Below are positions 25,725 through 39,676 of a stretch of 64,000 nt of DNA, in pieces; the stretch's first letter is position 1, and every line of letters starts with the position of its first letter. The stretch lies in assembly GCF_029227915.1 (NCBI RefSeq), contig NC_079876.1:36873828-36937827 (forward strand), in the 5' to 3' direction. A program made the translations under genes and the position numbers. The notes beneath the pieces are model-generated. The model was not told the origin of the DNA. It did no database searches and saw only the letters and a list, made by a program, of their open reading frames with translations. Origin of the DNA: Hydractinia symbiolongicarpus (Eukaryota; Cnidaria; Hydrozoa; Anthoathecata; Hydractiniidae).

Positions 25725-26456
25725 GGTTGGGTCACATATTCGTACCAACATGTATTTAGCGATATTTTTCTCATATTAATAGGTTGCATTGCTTTTAACA
25801 GTGAAACGATTGACTGTGGGACTAAATTGAACTGATTTTAGACTGTGGCCTTATAAATGGTATAAGTGAGACATGTGGACTCCATGAAATAACATTCTTT
25901 TTAATTTGACATGATTGTCGGAACTTAGCGATTACACTGGGCGCTGTGGAAGCGCTTCATTTAAAAATTGAGATAAATAATTTATTTTTACTGTGGGACC
26001 AATCCTAGGCGTTATCGCGCGCTGAAGAAATAGCGACAGTTTCAAAAACTACATCTCATTGACTTTCTAACGGTATCAATCTGTAGTCACATATTCGTAC
26101 CAACATGTATTTAGCGATATTTTTCTCATATTAATAGGTTGCATTGCTTTTAACAGTGAAACGATTGACTGTGGGACTAAATTGAACTGATTTTAGACTG
26201 TGGCCTTATAAATGGTATAAGTGAGACATGTGGACTCCATGAAATAACATTCTTTTTAATTTGACATGATTGTCGGAACTTAGCGATTACACTGGGCGCT
26301 GTGGAAGCGCTTCATTTAAAAATTGAGATAAATAATTTATTTTTACTGTGGGACCAATCCTAGGCGTTATCGCGCGCTGAAGAAATAGCGACAGTTTCAA
26401 AAACTACATCTCATTGACTTTCTAACGGTATCAATCTGTAGTCACATATTCGCACC
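25725..26456. repeat. Tandem pair of shortened 355-bp monomers
   Basis: Two adjacent monomers share a deletion that turns the usual CAATCCGTTTGAG...GAGTCAC stretch into CAATCTGTAGTCAC, at about 26079 and 26434. The repeat distance is 355 bp instead of about 372. The text between is practically identical, so a single monomer was duplicated after it lost the segment containing the CAACGGTTG palindrome. Confidence 0.87.
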
Positions 26457-29400
26457 AACATGTATTTCGTCCTATTTTTCCCCTATTACTAGGTTGTATG
26501 GTTTTTAACAGTGAAACGATTGACTGTGGGACTTAATTGAACTGATTGTGGACTGTGACCTTAAAAATGTTATAAGTGAGACAAGTGGACTCCAAGAAAC
26601 AACATTTTTTTTAATATGACATGATTGCTGGAACTCAGCGATTACACTGGGCGCTGTGGTAGTGCTTCATTTAAGAATTTAGATAAAAAAGTCATTTTTT
26701 ACTGTGGAACAAATCCTAGCCGTTATCGCGCGCTGAAGAAATTGCGACAGTTTCACAAACTACATTTCATTGACTTTCTAACAGTATCAATTCGTTTGAG
26801 TTACAACGGTTGAGTCACGTATTCGTACCAACATGTATTTCCTGATATTTTTCCGGTATTACTAGGTTTTATGGCTTTTAACAGTGAAACAATTAACTGT
26901 GGGACTAAATTGAACTGATTTTAGACTGTAACCTTATAAATGGTATAAGTGAGACAAGTGGACTCCATGAAATAACATTCTTTTTAATTTAACATGATTG
27001 TCGGAACTCAGCGATTACACTGGGCGCTGTGGTAGCGCTTCATTTAAGAATTTAGATAAATAATTCATTTTTTCTGTGGGACCAATCCTAGCCGTTATCG
27101 CGCGCTGAAGAAATAGCGACAGTTTCAAAAACTACATCTCATTGACTTTCTAACGGTATCAATCCGCTTCAAATACAACGGTTGCGTCACATATTCGTAC
27201 CAACATGTATTTAGCGATATATTTCTCATATTACTAGGTTGCATCGCTTTTAACAGTGAAACGATTGACTGTGGCACATAATTGAACTGACTTTGGACTG
27301 TGACCTTATAAATGTGATAAGTGAGACACTTGGACTCCAAGAAATAGCATTCTTCTTAATTTGACATGATTGCCGGAACTCAGCGATTACACTGGGCGCT
27401 GTGGTAGTGCTTCATTTAAGAATTTAGATAATTAAGTCATTCTTTACAGTGGGACCAATCCTAGCCGTTATCGCGCACTGAAGAAATAGCGACAGTTTCA
27501 AAAACTACATTTCATTGACTTTCTAACCGTATCAATCCGTTTGAGTTACAACGGTTGAGTCACATATTCGTACCAACATGTATTTCGTGATATTTTTCCG
27601 GTATTGCTAGGTTGTATTGCTTTTAACAGTGAAACGATTGACTGTGGGACTTAATTGAACTAAATTTGGACTGTGACCTGATAAATGTGATAAATGAGAC
27701 AAATGGAGTCCAAGAAATAACATTCTTCTTAATTTGACATGATTGCCGGAACTCAGCGATTACACTGGGCGCTGTGGTAACGCTTCATTTAAAAATTTAG
27801 GTAAATAAGTCATTCTTTACTGTGGGACCAATCCTAGCCGTTATCGCGCGCTGAAGAAATAGCGACAGTTTCATAAATTGCATTTCCTTGACTTTCTAAC
27901 GGTATCAATCCTCTTCAGTTACAACAGTTGCGTCACATATTCGTACCAACATGTATTTAGCGATATTTTTCTCTTATTACTAGGTTGCATTGCTTTTAAC
28001 AGTGAAACGATTGACTGTGGGACTAAATTGAACCGATTTTAGACTGTGACCTTATAAATGTTATAAAAGAGACAAGTGGACTCCAAGAAATAACATTCTT
28101 TTTAATTTGACATGATTGTCGGAACTCAGCGATTACACTGGGCGCTGTGGTAGCGCTTCATTTAAGAATTTAGATAAATAATTCATTTTTTCTGTGGGAC
28201 CAATCCTAGCCGTTATCGCGCGCTGAAGAAATAGCGACAGTTTCAAAAACTACATCTCATTGACTTTCTAACGGTATCAATCCGCTTCAAATACAATGGT
28301 TGCGTCACATATTCGTACCAACATGTATTTAGCGATATATTTCTCATATTACTAGGTTGCATCGCTTTTAACAGTGAAACGATTGACTGTGGCACATAAT
28401 TGAACTGACTTTGGACTGTGACCTTATAAATGTGATAAGTGAGACACTTGGACTCCAAGAAATAACAGTCTTCTTAATTTGACATGATTGCCGGAAGTCA
28501 GCGATTACACTGGGCGCTGTGGTAGTGCTTCATTTAAGAATTTAGATAATTAAGTCATTCTTTACAGTGGGACCAATCCTAGCCGTTATCGCGCGCTGAA
28601 GAAATAGCGACAGTTTCAAAAATTACATCTTATTGACTTTCTAACGGTATCAATCTGCTTCAGTTACAACAGTTGCGTCACATATTCGTACCAACATATA
28701 TTTGCGATATTTTTCTCATATTACTAAGTTGTATGGCTTTTAACAGTGAAACAATTGACTGTGGGACTTAATTGAACTGATTGTGGACTGTGACCTTATA
28801 AATGTTAAAGAAAGACAATTGGACTCCAAGAAATAACAGTCTTCTTAATTTGACATGATTGCCGGAACTCAGCGATTACACTAGGCGCTGTGGTAGCGCT
28901 TCATTTAAGAATTTAGATAAATAAGTCATTTTTTACTGTGGGACCAATCCTAGCCGTTATCGCGCACTGAAGAAATAGCGACAGTTTCAAAAACTACATT
29001 TCATTGACTTTCTAACCGTATCAATCCGTTTGAGTTACAACGGTTGAGTCACATATTCGTACCAACATGTATTTCGTGATATTTTTCCGGTATTGCTAGG
29101 TTGTATTGCTTTTAACAGTGAAACGATTGACTGTGGGACTTAATTGAACTAAATTTGGACTGTGACCTGATAAATGTGATAAGTGAGACAAATGGAGTCC
29201 AAGAAATAACATTCTTCATAATTTGACATGATTGCCGGAACTCAGCGATTACACTGGGCGCTGTGGTAACGCTTCATTTAAAAATTTAGGTAAATAAGTC
29301 ATTCTTTACTGTGGGACCAATCCTAGCCATTATCGCGCGCTGAAGAAATAGCGACAGTTTCATAAATTACATTTCCTTGACTTTCTAACGGTATCAATCC

Positions 29401-29730
29401 TCTTCAGTTACAACGGTTTCGTCACATATTCGTACCAACATGTATTTAGCGATATTTTTCTCATATTACTAGGTTGCATTGCTTTTAACAGTGAAACGAT
29501 TGACTGTGGGACTAAATTGAACCGATTTTAGACTGTGACCTTATAAATGTTATAAAAGAGACAAGTGGACTTCAAGAAATAACATTCTTTTTAATTTGAC
29601 ATGATTGCCGGAACTCAGCGATTTCACTGGGCGGTGTGGTAGCGCTTCAATTGAAAATTAAGACAAAAAAGCCATTTTTTACTGTGGAACCAATCCTAGC
29701 CGTTAGCGCGCGCTGAAGAAATAGCGACAG
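26457..29730. repeat. Satellite array block with trimer and tetramer duplications
   Basis: Monomers here form two overlapping higher-order periods. A three-monomer unit repeats at an offset of 1118 (reverse-frame landmarks 27125 and 28243). A four-monomer unit repeats at about 1490 (the TTCATAAATT variant near 27871 and 29361, and TTGCTAGGTTGTATTGC near 27605 and 29094). A forward open frame at 26625-26813 exists only because of local point changes in the repeat and shows no protein-family signature. Confidence 0.88.
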
Positions 29731-31704
29731 TTTCATTTCATTGACTTTCTAACATTATTAATCCGTTTGAGTTACAACGGTTGAGTCACATATTCGTACC
29801 AACATGTTTTTCGTGATATTTTTTCGGAATTACTAGGTTGTATGGCTTTTAACAGTGAAACGATTGACTGTGGGACTTAATTGAACTGATTATGGACTGT
29901 GACCTTATAAATGTTAAAGTGAGAAAATTGGACTCCAAGAAATAACATTCTTCCTAATTTTACATGATTGCCGAAACTCAGCAATTACACTCGGCGCTGT
30001 GGCAGCGCTTCAATTAAAAATTGAGATAAAAAAGTCATTTTTTGCTGTGGGACAAATCCTAGCCGTTAGCGCGCGCTGAATTATTAGACACAGTTTCAAA
30101 TACTACATTTCAATGATTTTCTAACGGTGTCAGTCCGTTTGAATTTCAACGGTTGGGTCACATATTCGACCAACATGTATTTAGCGATATTTATCTGATA
30201 TTACTAGGTTGCATCGCTTTTAACAGTGAAACAATTGACTGTCGGGTTAAATTGAACTGATTTTGGACTGTGACCTTATAAGTGTTATAAATGAGACAAG
30301 TGGACTCCAAGAAATAACATTCTTCTTAATTTGATATGATTGCCGGAACTCAGCGATTACACTGGGCGCTGTGGTAACGCTTCATTTAAGAATTTAGATA
30401 AATAAGTCATTCTTTACTGTGGGACCAATCCTAGCCGTTATCGCGCACTGAAGAAATAGCGACAATTTCAAAAACTACATTTCATTGTCTTGCTAACAGT
30501 ATCACTCCGTTTGAGTTACAACGGTTGAGTCACATATTCGTACCAACATGTATTTCGTCCTATTTTTCCGGTATTACTAGGTTGTATGGCTTTTAACAGT
30601 GAAACGATTGACTGTGGGACTAAATTGAACTGATTTTGGACTGTGACCTTATAAATGGTATAAGTGAGACAAGTGGACTCCAAGAAATAACATTCTTTGT
30701 AACTTGACATGATTGCCGGAACTCAGCGATTACACTGGGCGCTGTCGTAACGCATCATTTAAGAATTTAGATAAATAAGTCATTTTTTACTGTGGGACCA
30801 ATCCTAGCCGTTATCGCGCACTGAAGAAATAGCGACAATTTCAAAAACTACATTTCATTGTCTTTCTAACAGTATCAATCCGTTTGAGTTACAACGGTTG
30901 AGTCACATATTCGTACTAACATGTATTTCGTCCAATTTTTCCGGTATTACTAGGTTGTATGGCTTTTAACAGTGAAACGATTGACTGTGGGACTTAATTG
31001 AACTGATTATGGACTGTGACCTTATGAATGTTAAAGTGAGAAAATTGGACTACAAGAAATAACATTCTTTGTAATTTGACATGATTGCCGGAACTCTGCG
31101 ATTACACTGGGCGCTGTGGTAGCGCTTCATTTAAACATTTAGATTAATAAGTCATTTTTTACTGTGGAACCATTCCTAGCCGTTATCGCGCGCTGAAGAA
31201 ACAGCGACAGTTTCAAAAACTACATTTCATTGAATTTCTAACGGTATCAATCCGCTTCAGTTACAGCAGTTGAGTCACATATTCGTACCAACATGTATTT
31301 AGTGATATTTTTCCGGTATTACTAGGTTGTATGGCTTTTAACAGTGAAACGATTGACTGTGGGACTTAATTGAACTGATTATGGACTGTGACCTTATAAA
31401 TGCTAAAGTAAGAAAATTGGACTCCAAGAAATAACATTCTTCCTAATTTGACATGATTGCCGAAACTCAGCAATTACACTGGGCGCTGTGGTAACGCTTC
31501 AATTAAAAATTTAGATAAATAATTCATTTTTTCTGTGGGACCAATCCTAGCCGTTATCGCGCGCTGAAGAAATAGCGACAGTTTCAAAAACTACATCTCA
31601 TTGACATTCTAACGGTGTCAATCCGTTTGAGTTACAGCGGTTGAGTCACATATTCGTCCCAACATGTATTTCGTGATATTTTTCCGGTATTACTAGGTTG
31701 TATG

Positions 31705-33936
31705 GCTTCTAACAGTGAAACGATTGACTATGGGACTAAATTGAACTGATTTTGGACTGTGACCTTATAAATGTTATAAAAGAGACAAGTGGACTCCAAG
31801 AAATAACATTTTTTTTAATTAACATGATTGCCAGAACTCAGCGATTACACTGGGCCCTGTGGTAGCGCTTCAATTAAAAATTAAGACAAAAAATCATTTT
31901 TTACTGTGGGACCAATCCTAGCCGTTAGCGCGCGCTGAAGAAATAGCGACAGTTTCAAATACTACATTTCACTGACTTTCTAACGGTGTCAGTCCGTTTG
32001 AGTTTCAACGGTTGGGTCACATATTCGACCAACATGTATTTAGCGATATTTATCTGATATTACTAGGTTGCATCGCTTTTAACAGTGAAACAATTGACTG
32101 TCGGGCTAAATTGAACTGATTTTGGACTGTGACCTTATAAGTGGTATAAGTGAGACAAGTGGACTCCAAGAAATAACATTCTTCTTAATTTGATATGATT
32201 GCCAAAACTCAGCGATTACACTGGGCGCTGTGGTAACGCTTCATTTAAGAGTTTAGATAAATAAGTCATTCTTTACTGTGGGACCAATCCTAGCCGTTTT
32301 CGCGCACTGAAGAAATAGCGACAATTTCAAAAACTACATTTCATTGTCTTTCTAACAGTATCAATCCGTTTGAGTTACAACGGTTGAGTCACATATTCGT
32401 ACCAACATGTATTTCGTCCTATTTTTCCGGTATTACTAGGTTGTATGGCTTTTAACAGTGAAACGATTGACTGTGGGACTAAATTGAACTGATTTTGGAC
32501 TGTGACCTAATAAATGGTATAAGTGAGACAAGTGGACTCCAAGAAATAACATTCTTTGTAATTTGACATGATTGCCGGAACTCAGCGATTACACTGGGCG
32601 CTGTGGTAACGCTTCATTTAAGAATTTAGATAAATAAGTCTTTCTTTACTGTGGGACCAATCCTAGCCGTTATCGCGCACTGAAGAAATAGCGACAATTT
32701 CAAAAACTACATTTCATTGTCTTTCTAACAGAATCAATTCGTTTAAGTTACAACGGTTGAGTCACATATTCGTACCAACATGTTTTTCGTCCTATTTTTC
32801 CGGTATTACTAGGTTGTATGGCTTCTAACAGTGAAACGATTGACTATGGGACTAAATTGAACTGATTTTGGACTGTGACCTTATAAATGTTATAAAAGAG
32901 ACAAGTGGACTCCAAGAAATAACATTTTTTTTAATTGACATGATTGCCAGAACTCAGCGATTACACTGGGCCCTGTGGTAGCGCTTCAATTAAAAATTAA
33001 GACAAAAAATCATTTTTTACTGTGGGACCAATCCTAGCCGTTAGCGCGCGCTGAAGAAATAGCGACAGTTTCAAATACTACATTTCACTGACTTTCTAAC
33101 GGTGTCAGTCCGTTTGAGTTTCAACGGTTGGGTCACATATTCGACCAACATGTATTTAGCGATATTTATCTGATATTACTAGGTTGCATCGCTTTTAACA
33201 GTGAAACAATTGACTGTCGGGCTAAATTGAACTGATTTTGGACTGTGACCTTATAAGTGGTATAAGTGAGACAAGTGGACTCCAAGAAATAACATTCTTC
33301 TTAATTTGATATGATTGCCAAAACTCAGCGATTACACTGGGCGCTGTGGTAACGCTTCATTTAAGAGTTTAGATAAATAAGTCATTCTTTACTGTGGGAC
33401 CAATCCTAGCCGTTTTCGCGCACTGAAGAAATAGCGACAATTTCAAAAACTACATTTCATTGTCTTTCTAACAGTATCAATCCGTTTGAGTTACAACGGT
33501 TGAGTCACATATTCGTACCAACATGTATTTCGTCCTATTTTTCCGGTATTACTAGGTTGTATGGCTTTTAACAGTGAAACGATTGACTGTGGGACTAAAT
33601 TGAACTGATTTTGGACTGTGACCTAATAAATGGTATAAGTGAGACAAGTGGACTCCAAGAAATAACATTCTTTGTAATTTGACATGATTGCCGGAACTCA
33701 GCGATTACACTGGGCGCTGTGGTAACGCTTCATTTAAGAATTTAGATAAATAAGTCTTTCTTTACTGTGGGACCAATCCTAGCCGTTATCGCGCACTGAA
33801 GAAATAGCGACAATTTCAAAAACTACATTTCATTGTCTTTCTAACAGAATCAATTCGTTTAAGTTACAACGGTTGAGTCACATATTCGTACCAACATGTT
33901 TTTCGTCCTATTTTTCCGGTATTACTAGGTTGTATG
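31705..33936. repeat. Tandem pair of 1116-bp three-monomer units
   Basis: Bases 31705-32820 are repeated at 32821-33936 with an offset of exactly 1116. The match runs from GGCTTCTAAC through the ATTCGACCAAC lineage to the following TTGAGTCAC lineage. Very few differences are seen (for example TTAATTAACATG in the first copy against TTAATTGACATG in the second), so the duplication is recent. Confidence 0.88.
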
Positions 33937-35425
33937 GCTTTTAACAGTGAAACGATTGACTATGGGACTAAATTGAACTGATTTTGGACTGTGACCTTAT
34001 AAATGTTCTAAAAGAGACAAGTAAACTCCAAGAAATAACATTCTTTTTAATTTGACATAATTGCCGGAACACAGCGATTACACTGGGCGCTGTGGTAGCG
34101 CTTCAATTAAAAATTAAGACAAAAAAGCCATTTTTTAATGTGGGACCAATCCTAGCCGTTAGCGCGCGCTGAAGAAATAGCAACAGTTTCATTTCATTGA
34201 CTTTCTAACATTATTAATCCGTTTGAGTTACAACGGTTGAGTCACATATTCGTACCAACATGTTTTTCGTGATATTTTTCCGGTATTACTAGGTTGTATG
34301 GCTTTTAACAGTGAAACGATTGACTGTGGGACTTAAATGAACTGATTATGGACTGTGACCTTATAAATGTTAAAGTGAGAAAATTGGACTCCAAGAAATA
34401 ACATTCTTCCTAATTTGACATGATTGCCGAAACTCAGCAATTACACTGGGCGCTGTGGTAGCGCTTCAATTAAAAATTAAGATAAAAAAGTCGTTTTTTG
34501 CTGTGGTACCAATCCTAGCCGTTAGCGCGCTGAATTAAAAGATACAGTTTCAAATACTGCATTTCACTGATTTTCTAACGGTGTCAGTCCGTTTGAGTTT
34601 CAACGGTTGGGTCACATATTCGACCAACATGTATTTAGCGATATTTATCTGATATTACTAGGTTGCATCGCTTTTAACAGTGAAACAATTGACTGTCGGG
34701 CTAAATTGAACTGATTTTGGACGGTGACCTTATAAGTGTTATAAGTGAGACAAGTGGACTTCAAGAAATAACATTCTTCTTAATTTGATATGATTGCTAG
34801 AGCTCAGCGATTACACTGGGCGCTGTGGTAGCGCTTCATTTAAGAATTTAGATAAATAAGTCATTCTTTGCTGTGGGACCAATCCTAGCCGTTATCGCGC
34901 ACTGAAGAAATAGCTACAATTTCAAAAACTACATTTCATTGTCTTTCTAACAGTATCAATCCGTTTGAGTTACAACGGTTGAGTCACATATTCGTACCAA
35001 CATGTATTTCGTCCTATTTTTCCGGTATTACTAGGTTGTATGGCTTTTAACAGTGAAACGATTGACTGTGGGACTAAATTGAACTGATTTTGGACTGTGA
35101 CCTTTTAAATGGTATAAGTGAGACAAGTGGACTCCAAGAAATAACATTCTTTGTAATTTGACATGATTGCCGAAACTCAGCGATTACACTGGGCGCTGTG
35201 GTAACGCTTCATTTAAGAATTTAGTTAAATAAGTCACTCTTTACTGTGGGACCAATCCTAGCCGTTATCGCGCACTGAAGACATAGCGACATTTTCAAAA
35301 ACTACATTTCATTGTCTTTCTAACAGTATTAATCCGTTTGAGTTACAACGGTTGAGTCACATATTCGTACCAACATGTATTTCGTCCTATTTTTCCGGTA
35401 TTACTAGGTTGTATGGCTTTTAACA
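33930..35425. repeat. Ten-monomer segmental repeat, copy 1 of matching part
   Basis: This four-monomer stretch matches about 37640-39134 at an offset of 3709-3710, that is ten monomers. It includes the 9-bp-deletion lineage and a variant with GAATTAAAAGATACAG (partner GAATTAATAGATACAG near 38241). The match ends near 35425, where GATTAACTGTGGG begins. Confidence 0.82.
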
Positions 35426-37639
35426 GTGAAACGATTAACTGTGGGACTTAATTGAACTGATTATTGACTGTGACCTTATAAATAAGATAAGTGAGAAAAG
35501 TGGACTCCAAGAAATACCATTCTTTGTAATTTGACATGATTGCCGGAACTCAGCGATTACACTGGGCGCTGTGGTAACGCTTCATTTAAGAATTTAGATA
35601 AATAAGTCATTCTTTACTGTGGGACCAATCCTAGCCGTTATCGCGCACTGAAGAAATAGCGACAATTTCAAAAACTACATTTCATTGTCTTTCTAACAGT
35701 ATCAATCCGTTTGAGTTACAACGGTTGAGTCACATATTCGTACCAACATGTATTTCGTCCTATTTTTCCAGTATTACTAGGTTGTATGGCTTTTAACAGT
35801 GAAACGATTAACTGTGGGACTTAATTGAACTGATTATTGACTGTGACCTTAAAAATGTTATAAGTGAGACAAGTGGACTCCAAGAAATAATATTCTTTTT
35901 AATTTGACATGATTGCCGGAACTCAGCGATTACACAGGGCGCGGTGGTAGCGCTTCAATTAAAAGTAGGATAAATAAGTCATTTTTTACTGTGGAACCAA
36001 TCCTAGCCGTTATCGCGCGCTGAAGAAACAGCGACAGTTTCAAAAACTACATTTCATTGACTTTCTAACGGTATCAATCCGCTTCAGTTACAACGGTTGC
36101 GTCACATATTCGTACCAACTTGTATTTAGCGATATTTTTCTCCTATTATTAGGTTGCATCGCTTTTAACAGTGAAACGATTGACTGTGGGATTAAATTGA
36201 ACTGATTTTGGACTGTGACCTTATATATGGTATAAGTGAGACAAGTGGACTCCAAGAAATAACATTCTTTGTAATTTGACATGATTGCCGGAACTCAGCG
36301 ATTACACTGGGCGCTGTGGTAACGCTTCATTTAAGAATGTAAATAAATAAGTCATTCTTTACTGTGGGACCAATCCTAGCCGTTATCGCGCACTGAAGAA
36401 ATCGCGACAATTTCAAAAACTACATTTCATTGTCTTTCTAACAGTATCAATCCGTTTGAGTTACAACGGTTGAGTCACATATTCGTACCAACATGCATTT
36501 CGTCCTATTTTTCCGGTATTACTAGGTTGTATGGCTTTTAACAGTGAAACGATTAACTGTGGGACTTAATTGAACTGATTATTGACTGTGACCTTAAAAA
36601 TGTTATAAGTGAGACAAGTGGACTCCAAGAAATAATATTCTTTTTAATTTGACATGATTGCCGGAACTCAGCGATTACACAGGGCGCGGTGGTAGCGCTT
36701 CAATTAAAAATTAGGATAAAAAGTCCTTTTTTACTGTGGGACCAATCCTAGCCGAAATCGCGCGCTGAAGAAATAACGACAGTTTCCAAAACTACATTTC
36801 AATGACATTCTAACGGTATCAATCCGCTTCAGTTACAGCGGTTGAATCACATATTCGTAGCAACATGTATTTCGTGATATTTTTCCGGTATTACTAGGTT
36901 GTATGGCTTTTAACAGTGAAACGATTGACTGTGGGACTTAATTGAACTGATTATGGACTGTGACCTTATAAATGCTAAAGTAAGAAAATTGGACTCCAAG
37001 AAATAACATTCTTCCTAATTTGACATGATTGCCGAAACTCAGCAATTACACTGGGCGCTGTGGTAACGCTTCATTTAAAAATTTAGATAAATAATTCATT
37101 TTTTCTGTGGGACCAATCCTAGCCGTTATCGCGCGCTGAAGAAATAGCGACAGTTTCAAAAACTACATCTCATTGACTTTCTAACGGTATCAATCCGTTT
37201 GAGTTACAGCGGTTGAGTCACATATTCGTCCCAACATGTATTTCGTGATATTTTTCCGGTATTACTAGGTTGTATGGCTTCTAACAGTGAAACGATTGAC
37301 TATGGGACTAAATTGAACTGATTTTGGACTGTGACCTTATAAATGTTATAAAAGAGACAAGTGGACTCCAAGAAATAACATTTTTTTTAATTGACATGAT
37401 TGCCAGAACTCAGCGATTACACTGGGCCCTGTGGTAGCGCTTCAATTAAAAATTAAGACAAAAAATCATTTTTTACTGTGGGACCAATCCTAGCCGTTAG
37501 CGCGCGCTGAAGAAACAGCGACAGTTTCAAATACTACATTTCACTGACTTTCTAACGGTGTCAGTCCGTTTGAGTTTCAACGGTTGGGTCACATATTCGA
37601 CCAACATGTATTTCGTCCTATTTTTCCGGTTTTACTAGG

Positions 37640-39134
37640 TTGCATCGCTTTTAACAGTGAAACGATTGACTATGGGACTAAATTGAACTGATTTTGGACT
37701 GTGACCTTATAAATGTTCTAAAGGAGAAAGTGAACTCCAAGAAATAACATTCTTTTTAATTTGACATAATTGCCGGAACACAGCGATTACACTGGGCGCT
37801 GTGGTAGCGCTTCAATTAAAAATTAAGACAAAAAAGCCATTTTTTACTGTGGGACCAATCCTAGCCGTTAGCGCGCGCTGAAGAAATAGCAACAGTTTCA
37901 TTTCATTGACTTTCTAACATTATTAATCCGTTTGAGTTACAACGGTTGAGTCACATATTCGTACCAACATGTTTTTCGTGATATTTTTCCGGTATTACTA
38001 GGTTGTATGGCTTTTAACAGTGAAACGATTGACTGTGGGACTTAAATGAACTGATTATGGACTGTGACCTTATAAATGTTAAAGTGAGAAAATTGGACTC
38101 CAAGAAATAACATTCTTCCTAATTTGACATGATTGCCGAAACTCAGCAATTACACTGGGCGCTGTGGTAGCGCTTCAATTAAAAATTAAGATAAAAAAGT
38201 CGTTTTTTGCTGTGGTACCAATCCTAACCGATTGCGCGCTGAATTAATAGATACAGTTTCAAATACTGCATTTCACTGATTTTCTAACGGTGTCAGTCCG
38301 TTTGAGTTTCAACGGTTGGGTCACATATTCGACCAACATGTATTTAGCGATATTTATCTGATATTACTAGGTTGCACGCTTTTAACAGTGAAACAATTGA
38401 CTGTCGGGCTAAATTGAACTGATTTTGGACGGTGACCTTATAAGTGTTATAAGTGAGACAAGTGGACTTCAAGAAATAACATTCTTCTTAATTTGATATG
38501 ATTGCTGGAACTCAGCGATTACACTGGGCGCTATGGTAGCGCTTCATTTAAGAATTTATATAAATAAGTCATTTTTTGCTGTGGGACCAATCCTAGCCGT
38601 TATCGCGCATTGAAGAAATAGCTACAATTTCAAAAACTACATTTCATTGTCTTTCTAACAGTATCAATCCGTTTGAGTTACAACGGTTGAGTCACATATT
38701 CGTACCAACATGTATTTCGTCCTATTTTTCCGGTATTACTAGGTTGTATGGCTTTTAACAGTGAAACGATTGACTGTGGGACTAAATTGAACTGATTTTG
38801 GACTGTGACCTTTTAAATGGTATAAGTGAGACAAGTGGACTCCAAGAAATAACATTCTTTGTAATTTGACATGATTGCCGAAACTCAGCGATTACACTGG
38901 GCGCTGTGGTAACGCTTCATTTAAGAATTTAGTTAAATAAGTCACTCTTTACTGTGGGACCAATCCTAGCCGTTATCGCGCACTGAAGAAATAGCGACAA
39001 TTTCAAAAACTACATTTCATTGTCTTTCTAACAGTATTAATCCGTTTGAGTTACAACGGTTGAGTCACATATTCGTACCAACATGTATTTCGTCCTATTT
39101 TTCCGGTATTACTAGGTTGTATGGCTTTTAACAG
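37640..39134. repeat. Ten-monomer segmental repeat, copy 2 of matching part
   Basis: Partner of 33930-35425. Small differences include a one-base length change near 37735 and loss of two bases in GTTGCACGC near 38372. Confidence 0.82.
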
Positions 39135-39676
39135 TGAAAAGATTGACTGTGGGACTTAATTGAACTGATTATGGACTGTGACCTTATAAATGTTAAAGTG
39201 AGAAAGTAGGACTCCAAGAAATAACATTCTTCCTTATTAGACATGTTTGCCGAAACTCAGCAATTACACTGGGCGCTGTGTTAGCGCTTCAATTAAAAAT
39301 TAAGATAAAAAAGTCATTTTTTGCTGTGGCACCAATCCTAGCCGTTAGCGCGCGCAGAATTAATAGATATAGTTTCAAATACTACATTTCACTGATTTTC
39401 TAACAGTGTCAGTCCGTTTGAGTTTCAACGGTTGGGTCACATATTCGACCAACATGTATTTAGCGATATTTATCTGATATTACTAGGTTGCATCGCTTTT
39501 AACAGTGAAACAATTGACTGTCGGGCTAAATTGAACTGATTTTGGACTGTGACCTTATAAGTGTTATAAGTGAGACAAGTGGACTCTGAGAAATAACATT
39601 CTTCTTAATTTGATATGATTGCCGGAACTCAGCGATTACACTGGGCGCTGTGGTAGCGCTTCATTTAAAAATTTAG

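Noticed and set aside
26625-26813. Forward 62-codon open frame
   Set aside because: It arises from point changes in ordinary satellite monomers; the same frame is closed in the neighbours.
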